A stretch of 64,000 bases of DNA, taken from NCBI RefSeq assembly GCF_009429125.1, contig NZ_CP045529.1, forward strand, positions 3,720,001-3,784,000. The letters are read 5' to 3'. Below the pieces are notes generated by a model. It worked only from the letters and a program-made list of their open reading frames with translations, made no database searches and was not told the origin of the DNA. The translations under genes were made by a program, and so were the position numbers. This document shows, in pieces, positions 60,094 through 64,000 of the stretch; the stretch's first letter is position 1; each line of letters opens with the position of its first letter. The stretch is from Luteimicrobium xylanilyticum. GTDB taxonomy: Bacteria > Actinomycetota > Actinomycetes > Actinomycetales > Cellulomonadaceae.

Positions 60094-61323
60094 TCAGGAG
60101 GTGGCGTCCTCGTCCTGGTCCGCGCCCGACGTCGCGGCGGCACCCGTCGCGGCGTCGTCCGAGGAGGTCGTGGGCTGGGTCGTGGCGGGGCTCGTCGGCT
60201 CGGTCGAGCCGGAACCGCCCGACGAGCCCGACGAGCCGTCGTCGGACTGGCCGTCGCCCGACGAGCCGTCCTGGGTGGAGCCGTCCTGCGACGAGCCGTC
60301 CGAGCCCGACCCGGTCGACCCGGAGTCGTCCGTCGACCCGGAGGAGCCGGAGCCCGACTGGCCGGTCGAGCCCGACGAGTCGTCGTCCGACGACCCGGAG
60401 TCCTTGGAGCCGCTGTCGTCGGACGACCCGGAGCCCGTGCCGCTCGACGAGTCCTTGTCCGAGCCGGACGAGTCCGTGTCGCTCGGGTCCTCGGTCGTGG
60501 TCGAGGTCGGGACCGGCACGCTCCCGCCGCCGTCGCCGCCGTGCCGCGTGATGTCGGAGATGCTCAGCCCCGAGCCCTCGGTGCCGTGCAGCAAATTCGT
60601 CAGCGGCTTGCCCGCGACGAGCTCGACGGCCGTCACGGCGGCCACGAGCACCGCGAACAGCGCGATCGCCGCGACCACGAGCCGGCGCCGCTGACGCTTC
60701 TTCGCCCCCTGGCCCTCCGCGTCCTCGGGCGCACCCGGACCAGCGGGAGGCGTCACGCCCGCGCCGGAGGACGAGGGGCGCGCGCCGCCGTCGCCCACGC
60801 GCGAGGACACGCGGGTCACGCTCGTGGTGCGCGCGGCCTCGGCCGCCGTCGCCCCGGCGCCCAGACGGGCGCCCGTGCGCAGCGCCGTCGCGACCTTCTC
60901 GTGCGCGCGCAGCATCGACCGCTGGTAGACGAAGTTCCCGAGCACGGTCAGGACCGAGGCGATGCCCGCGCCGACGATGGTCCCGGCCACGCCCAGGTAC
61001 GACAGGAGGACCGTCGACGACACGGCGGCGAGCGCCGACGCCGTGATCTGGACGACCGACGGCCGGGGTGCCCGCTCCTCGATGCGCTCCGCGACGTCGT
61101 CGGCGGCGTGCGCGTCGGGGACGTGCCTGCTGCGGACCGGGACCGCGGTGGTGGGCAACGCGGTGCGCCCGGCGGACGCCTGCGCCGTCGGGCGGGCGGA
61201 CCGGGACTGCGGGTGCGCGCCGACGGCCCGCCGGGGCGGGATCGAGGGCGGCTGGGACCGGGTGGGGGTGACGTCGTCGTCGTGGTCGGGGACAGGGGGG
61301 ATGGGCTGGGTACGAGGCGTCAC
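60094..61323 (-). CDS. Membrane protein with a long acidic Ser/Gly/Asp-rich C-terminal tail
   Basis: The 409-residue protein has a Pro/Arg-rich N-terminus, a first hydrophobic region (VVQITASALAAVSSTVLLSYLGVAG, then TIVGAGIASVLTVLGNFVY), a basic cytoplasmic loop (KKRQRRR), a second helix (LVVAAIALFAVLVAAVTAVELVAG), and about 150 residues of low-complexity Ser/Asp/Gly/Thr. The tail should lie outside the membrane. No family is recognised. Convergent with copA, 11 bases apart. Confidence 0.65.
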   Translation of the reverse strand: MTPRTQPIPPVPDHDDDVTPTRSQPPSIPPRRAVGAHPQSRSARPTAQASAGRTALPTTAVPVRSRHVPDAHAADDVAERIEERAPRPSVVQITASALAAVSSTVLLSYLGVAGTIVGAGIASVLTVLGNFVYQRSMLRAHEKVATALRTGARLGAGATAAEAARTTSVTRVSSRVGDGGARPSSSGAGVTPPAGPGAPEDAEGQGAKKRQRRRLVVAAIALFAVLVAAVTAVELVAGKPLTNLLHGTEGSGLSISDITRHGGDGGGSVPVPTSTTTEDPSDTDSSGSDKDSSSGTGSGSSDDSGSKDSGSSDDDSSGSTGQSGSGSSGSTDDSGSTGSGSDGSSQDGSTQDGSSGDGQSDDGSSGSSGGSGSTEPTSPATTQPTTSSDDAATGAAATSGADQDEDATS

Positions 61324-61500
61324 GGGGTGTTTCGGGTCGGTGCGTGGTCAGGTTTCGGGGTCCTCGAAGGACGTCGCTTCCACGGTACGCACGCCCTCGG
61401 GTGGTTGCCCGGTGACGTCGCACGCGCGGGGTGACGATCGTGTGGACGACCCGTGCACCGCGCACCGCGGAAGGGCAGGTCGCAGTGCTATAACCGCAGC

Positions 61501-62319
61501 ATGACGACGACGCCCGCTCCCCCGCCTGTGGCGTCTCCCACATCGACGCCGCCGTGGCTGCGCCGGCCGCGGATCGTGGCGGAGATCTGGATCCTCCTCG
61601 GCCTGAGCCTGGGCCAGTCGGCGGTGTACGCGATCGTGGCGCTCGTCGCGGCCCTCTCGCAGGGGCCGCTCAAGGGCCAGACGACCGCCCTCAACACGAG
61701 CCAGTCCCCCCGCCCGTACCTGGACCTCACGTACCAGGTGCTGAGCATCGTGTTCACGCTGGTTCCGGTGGCTCTCGCGCTGTACCTGCTGTCGAACCGG
61801 GGCCGCTCCGCGACGCGGGCGATCGGCTTCGACCTGCACCGGCCGGGCAAGGACCTCGCGTGGGGCGTGGGGCTCGCTGCCGTGATCGGGATCCCCGGCC
61901 TGGGGTTCTACGTGCTGGGCCGCGCGATCGGGATCACGGTGCAGGTCCAGGCCTCCGCGCTCGACGCGTACTGGTGGACCGTCCCGATCCTCGTGGCGCG
62001 CGCGATCATGAACGCGCTGCTGGAGGAGATCATCGTCGTCGGGTACCTGCACGAGCGCCTGACGGACCTGGGCTGGGGACGCGTGAAGTTCGTGGTGTCG
62101 AGCTCGGTGCTGCGGGGCTCCTACCACCTGTACCAGGGCTGGGGGCCGTTCTTCGGCAACATGGCGATGGGCGTCCTGTTCTCGTGCTTCTACCTGTCCC
62201 GGTGGGGGAGGCGACGGACCATGCCGCTCGTGGTCGCGCACACGATCCTCGACGTCGTGTCGTTCGTCGGGTACGCCCTCCTTCCCCAGAGCGTGAAGGA
62301 CTCGCTCGGTCTCAGCTGA
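61501..62319 (+). CDS. CPBP family intramembrane metalloprotease (CAAX protease/Abi type)
   Basis: The 272-residue polytopic protein has the three CPBP motifs: EEIIVVGYLHERL (about residues 180-192), RGSYHLYQGWG (about 205-215) and VVAHTILDVV (about 245-254), with Glu and His residues forming the metal site. Family members cleave prenylated or membrane substrates, and some give bacteriocin immunity. A TGCTATAAC extended -10 ends six bases before the ATG at 61501, a strong leaderless promoter. Confidence 0.9.
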   Translation: MTTTPAPPPVASPTSTPPWLRRPRIVAEIWILLGLSLGQSAVYAIVALVAALSQGPLKGQTTALNTSQSPRPYLDLTYQVLSIVFTLVPVALALYLLSNRGRSATRAIGFDLHRPGKDLAWGVGLAAVIGIPGLGFYVLGRAIGITVQVQASALDAYWWTVPILVARAIMNALLEEIIVVGYLHERLTDLGWGRVKFVVSSSVLRGSYHLYQGWGPFFGNMAMGVLFSCFYLSRWGRRRTMPLVVAHTILDVVSFVGYALLPQSVKDSLGLS

Positions 62320-62364
62320 CGGGTCGGCTACGCACCGAGGCCCTGGTGGTCGTACCGTCGAGTC

Positions 62365-63609
62365 ATGGCAGCAGCGCACACCGAACCGGACGTCATCGTG
62401 GTGGGAGGCGGCTTCGCGGGGGTCGCGGCCGCCCTGAAGCTCGGGCGGGCGGGGGTGCGCACGCTCCTGCTCGACACGAACGGGTACACCCAGTTCCAGC
62501 CGCTGCTCTACCAGCTCGCGACGGCGCAGGTCGGGGAGTCGGCGATCGCGCGCCCGCTGCGCTCGATCTTCCGCCGGCTCCCGGCCGTCCGGGTGCTCCG
62601 CACCGAGGTCACGAAGATCGACGCCGCCCAGCGCTCGGTGACGACCGCCGACGGCGAGACGTTCCAGGCGCCCTCGCTCGTGATCGCGTGCGGCGCGGTC
62701 CCCAACTTCTTCAACACCCCCGGCGCCGAGGAGCTGGCCTACCCGCTGTACTCGGCGCACGACGCGCGGAAGCTCGGGAACGCGCTCGTCGACCTGTTCG
62801 ACCGCGCCGACTCCGAGGGCAAGCCCGTGCGGGTCGCCGTCGTGGGCGCCGGGCCGACCGGTGTCGAGACCGCGGGGGCGATCGCGGAGAACATCCGCTA
62901 CGTCATCCCCGAGCTCTACTCGAAGGAGCTCGCGGACCGCAGCTCGGTGGCGCTCGTCGACATGCTCCCCCACCCGCTCATGCCCTTCTCGGAGCGGTCG
63001 CAGCAGTACACGGCCGAGCAGCTCGAGCGGCGCGGCATCAAGCTCGCGCTCGGCTCCCCCGTCACGGCGGTGTCGCCCGAGGGTCTGACGCTCGGCGACG
63101 ACAAGCTCCCCGCGGACCTCGTCGTGTGGGCGGGCGGCCTCAAGGCCGGTGCCCTGCTGGCCGAGTCGGGGCTGCCGCAGGGGCGAGGGGGCCGCATCGA
63201 CGTCCGGCCCGACCTCACCGTCGAGGGCTTCGAAGGCGTGTACGTCCTCGGCGACGCCGCGAACATCACCGACGCCCGCGGCGACCACCTGCCGCAGCTC
63301 GGCTCGGTCGCCAAGCAGTCCGGGAAGTGGGCGGCGAAGAACATCCTCGCGACGCGCGCGGGCGGCGCGCCGGAGCCCTTCGGGTACGTCGACCGGGGGT
63401 ACATGGCGATGATCGGTCGCGGGGCGGCCGTCGCGGAGCTCGGGCGCAAGCGCGTGTTCCTCGGTGGGTTCCCGGCGTTCCTCGCGTGGCTCGGCGTGCA
63501 CCTCGTGCTGCTGTCCGGGTGGAACCAGCGGGTGCGCGCGGTCGCATCGTGGGTGCCGGACTACCTCACGCAGTCGCGGCCGCACGTCTTCATCGGCCAG
63601 AAGGACTGA
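62365..63609 (+). CDS. ndh: Type II NADH dehydrogenase / FAD-dependent pyridine nucleotide oxidoreductase
   Basis: The 414-residue flavoprotein has FAD-binding VIVVGGGFAGVAAALKLG (residues 10-27), the quinone-site-like FQPLLYQLATAQV, NADH-binding VRVAVVGAGPTGVETAGAIAE, VYVLGDAAN (second FAD motif) and a C-terminal membrane-attaching amphipathic helix (FPAFLAWLGVHLVLLSGW). It passes electrons from NADH to menaquinone without pumping protons. TACCGT is six bases before the ATG. Confidence 0.88.
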   Translation: MAAAHTEPDVIVVGGGFAGVAAALKLGRAGVRTLLLDTNGYTQFQPLLYQLATAQVGESAIARPLRSIFRRLPAVRVLRTEVTKIDAAQRSVTTADGETFQAPSLVIACGAVPNFFNTPGAEELAYPLYSAHDARKLGNALVDLFDRADSEGKPVRVAVVGAGPTGVETAGAIAENIRYVIPELYSKELADRSSVALVDMLPHPLMPFSERSQQYTAEQLERRGIKLALGSPVTAVSPEGLTLGDDKLPADLVVWAGGLKAGALLAESGLPQGRGGRIDVRPDLTVEGFEGVYVLGDAANITDARGDHLPQLGSVAKQSGKWAAKNILATRAGGAPEPFGYVDRGYMAMIGRGAAVAELGRKRVFLGGFPAFLAWLGVHLVLLSGWNQRVRAVASWVPDYLTQSRPHVFIGQKD

Positions 63610-63638
63610 CGCCGCCGCCCCGCGGCTACGCTCGGCTC

Positions 63639-64000
63639 ATGCCCACGATCGCCGACGTCGCGCGGCTCGCGGGCGTGTCCGTCTCCACGGTCAGCTACGC
63701 GCTGTCCGGCAAGCGCCCCATCTCCGAGGCGACCCGGGACCGGGTCGCCGACGCGATCCGGCAGCTCGGCTTCAGCCCGCACGCGGGCGCCCAGGCGCTC
63801 GCGAGCAACCGGACGGGCGTCGTCGGGCTCGTCGTCCCCCTCCGGGCCCTCGAGACGAACTCCGCGACCGTCATGGAGGTCGTGACCGGCGTCATCACCG
63901 CCGCGCGCACCCACGGCGACGACGTCCTCGTGATCACCGAGGACGACGTCGACGCCGTCCAGCGTCTCGCCGCCGGCTCACGCGTCGACGCGCTCGTGCT
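63639..64000 (+). CDS. LacI-family transcriptional regulator, 3' part beyond the window
   Basis: The visible 120 residues start with the LacI DNA-binding domain: PTIADVARLAGVSVSTVSYALSGKRPISEATRDRV (HTH about residues 3-36), then the hinge helix NRTGVVGLVVP and the start of the periplasmic-binding-like ligand domain. It probably controls a sugar-use operon outside the window. TACGCT lies six bases before the ATG. Confidence 0.92.
   Translation, partial: MPTIADVARLAGVSVSTVSYALSGKRPISEATRDRVADAIRQLGFSPHAGAQALASNRTGVVGLVVPLRALETNSATVMEVVTGVITAARTHGDDVLVITEDDVDAVQRLAAGSRVDALV

Noticed and set aside
57524-61543. Very long minus-strand open frame opposite copA
   Set aside because: Composition is typical of the reverse frame of a GC-rich gene; copA on the other strand has every expected P-type ATPase motif.
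1-64000. tRNA or rRNA genes
   Set aside because: No cloverleaf with a GGTTCRANNCC T-arm and no rRNA signature was seen on either strand by eye; a tRNAscan run would settle this.

Overview
The window is about 74% GC by eye, nearly gap-free and typical of an actinomycete chromosome. Pointers are GTG starts, many genes with a TANNNT hexamer 6-7 bases before the start codon, an E. coli-length adenylosuccinate lyase, a two-subunit E1 keto-acid dehydrogenase, a CopD-CtaG fusion, a DtxR-type iron box and an LAXTG (class E sortase) wall anchor. My best guess is a Cellulomonadaceae/Promicromonosporaceae relative (Cellulosimicrobium, Isoptericola or Cellulomonas type); this is inference from gene style, not from a marker gene.

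Layout. 0-12.5 kb: scattered housekeeping and accessory genes (LtrA, HAD phosphatase, a TetR-SDR divergent pair with operator, a frameshifted thioredoxin-NHL protein, lipoprotein, S41 and S9 peptidases, DUF2252) ending in an AbiEi/DUF559-like gene bracketed by CATG-centred repeats. 12.7-24.3 kb: CopD-CtaG, a Cys-rich small protein, a branched-chain/pyruvate dehydrogenase operon (E1a-E1b-E2, E2 frameshifted) behind an ordered operator array, and a large lectin-DUF11 wall protein (frameshifted at its anchor). 24-36 kb: aromatic aminotransferase, holin-like protein, WXG-like protein plus hydrolase, purB, an AbiE/MenAT-like low-GC toxin-antitoxin pair, a VapBC pair, an M23 peptidase with SH3 repeats and a Na+/H+ antiporter.

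36-53 kb: the haem pathway in two blocks, hemA (with DUF952) / hemE-hemG and hemC-hemD-hemB-hemL. They are separated by about 7.9 kb of accessory DNA: HipBA, VOC protein, alpha/beta hydrolase and a five-gene lower-GC export operon (I36-like secreted protein, lipoprotein, HlyD-like adaptor, ABC ATPase, permease). hemQ/chdC is not visible. Three copies of an imperfect palindromic repeat lie inside haem coding regions, all in the same reading frame. 53-64 kb: siderophore-interacting protein behind a DtxR box, small membrane proteins, a CsoR-CopZ-CopA copper operon with two operators, a CPBP protease, a type II NADH dehydrogenase and the start of a LacI regulator.

Three genes are broken by single-base indels at C/G runs. 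This looks more like consensus error than three real losses, but cannot be settled from sequence alone. No rRNA, tRNA, transposase, integrase or CRISPR array was recognised. No gene-free stretch exceeds 300 bases; the longest (12488-12772, 19387-19664, 48235-48530) each hold repeats or operators described below.
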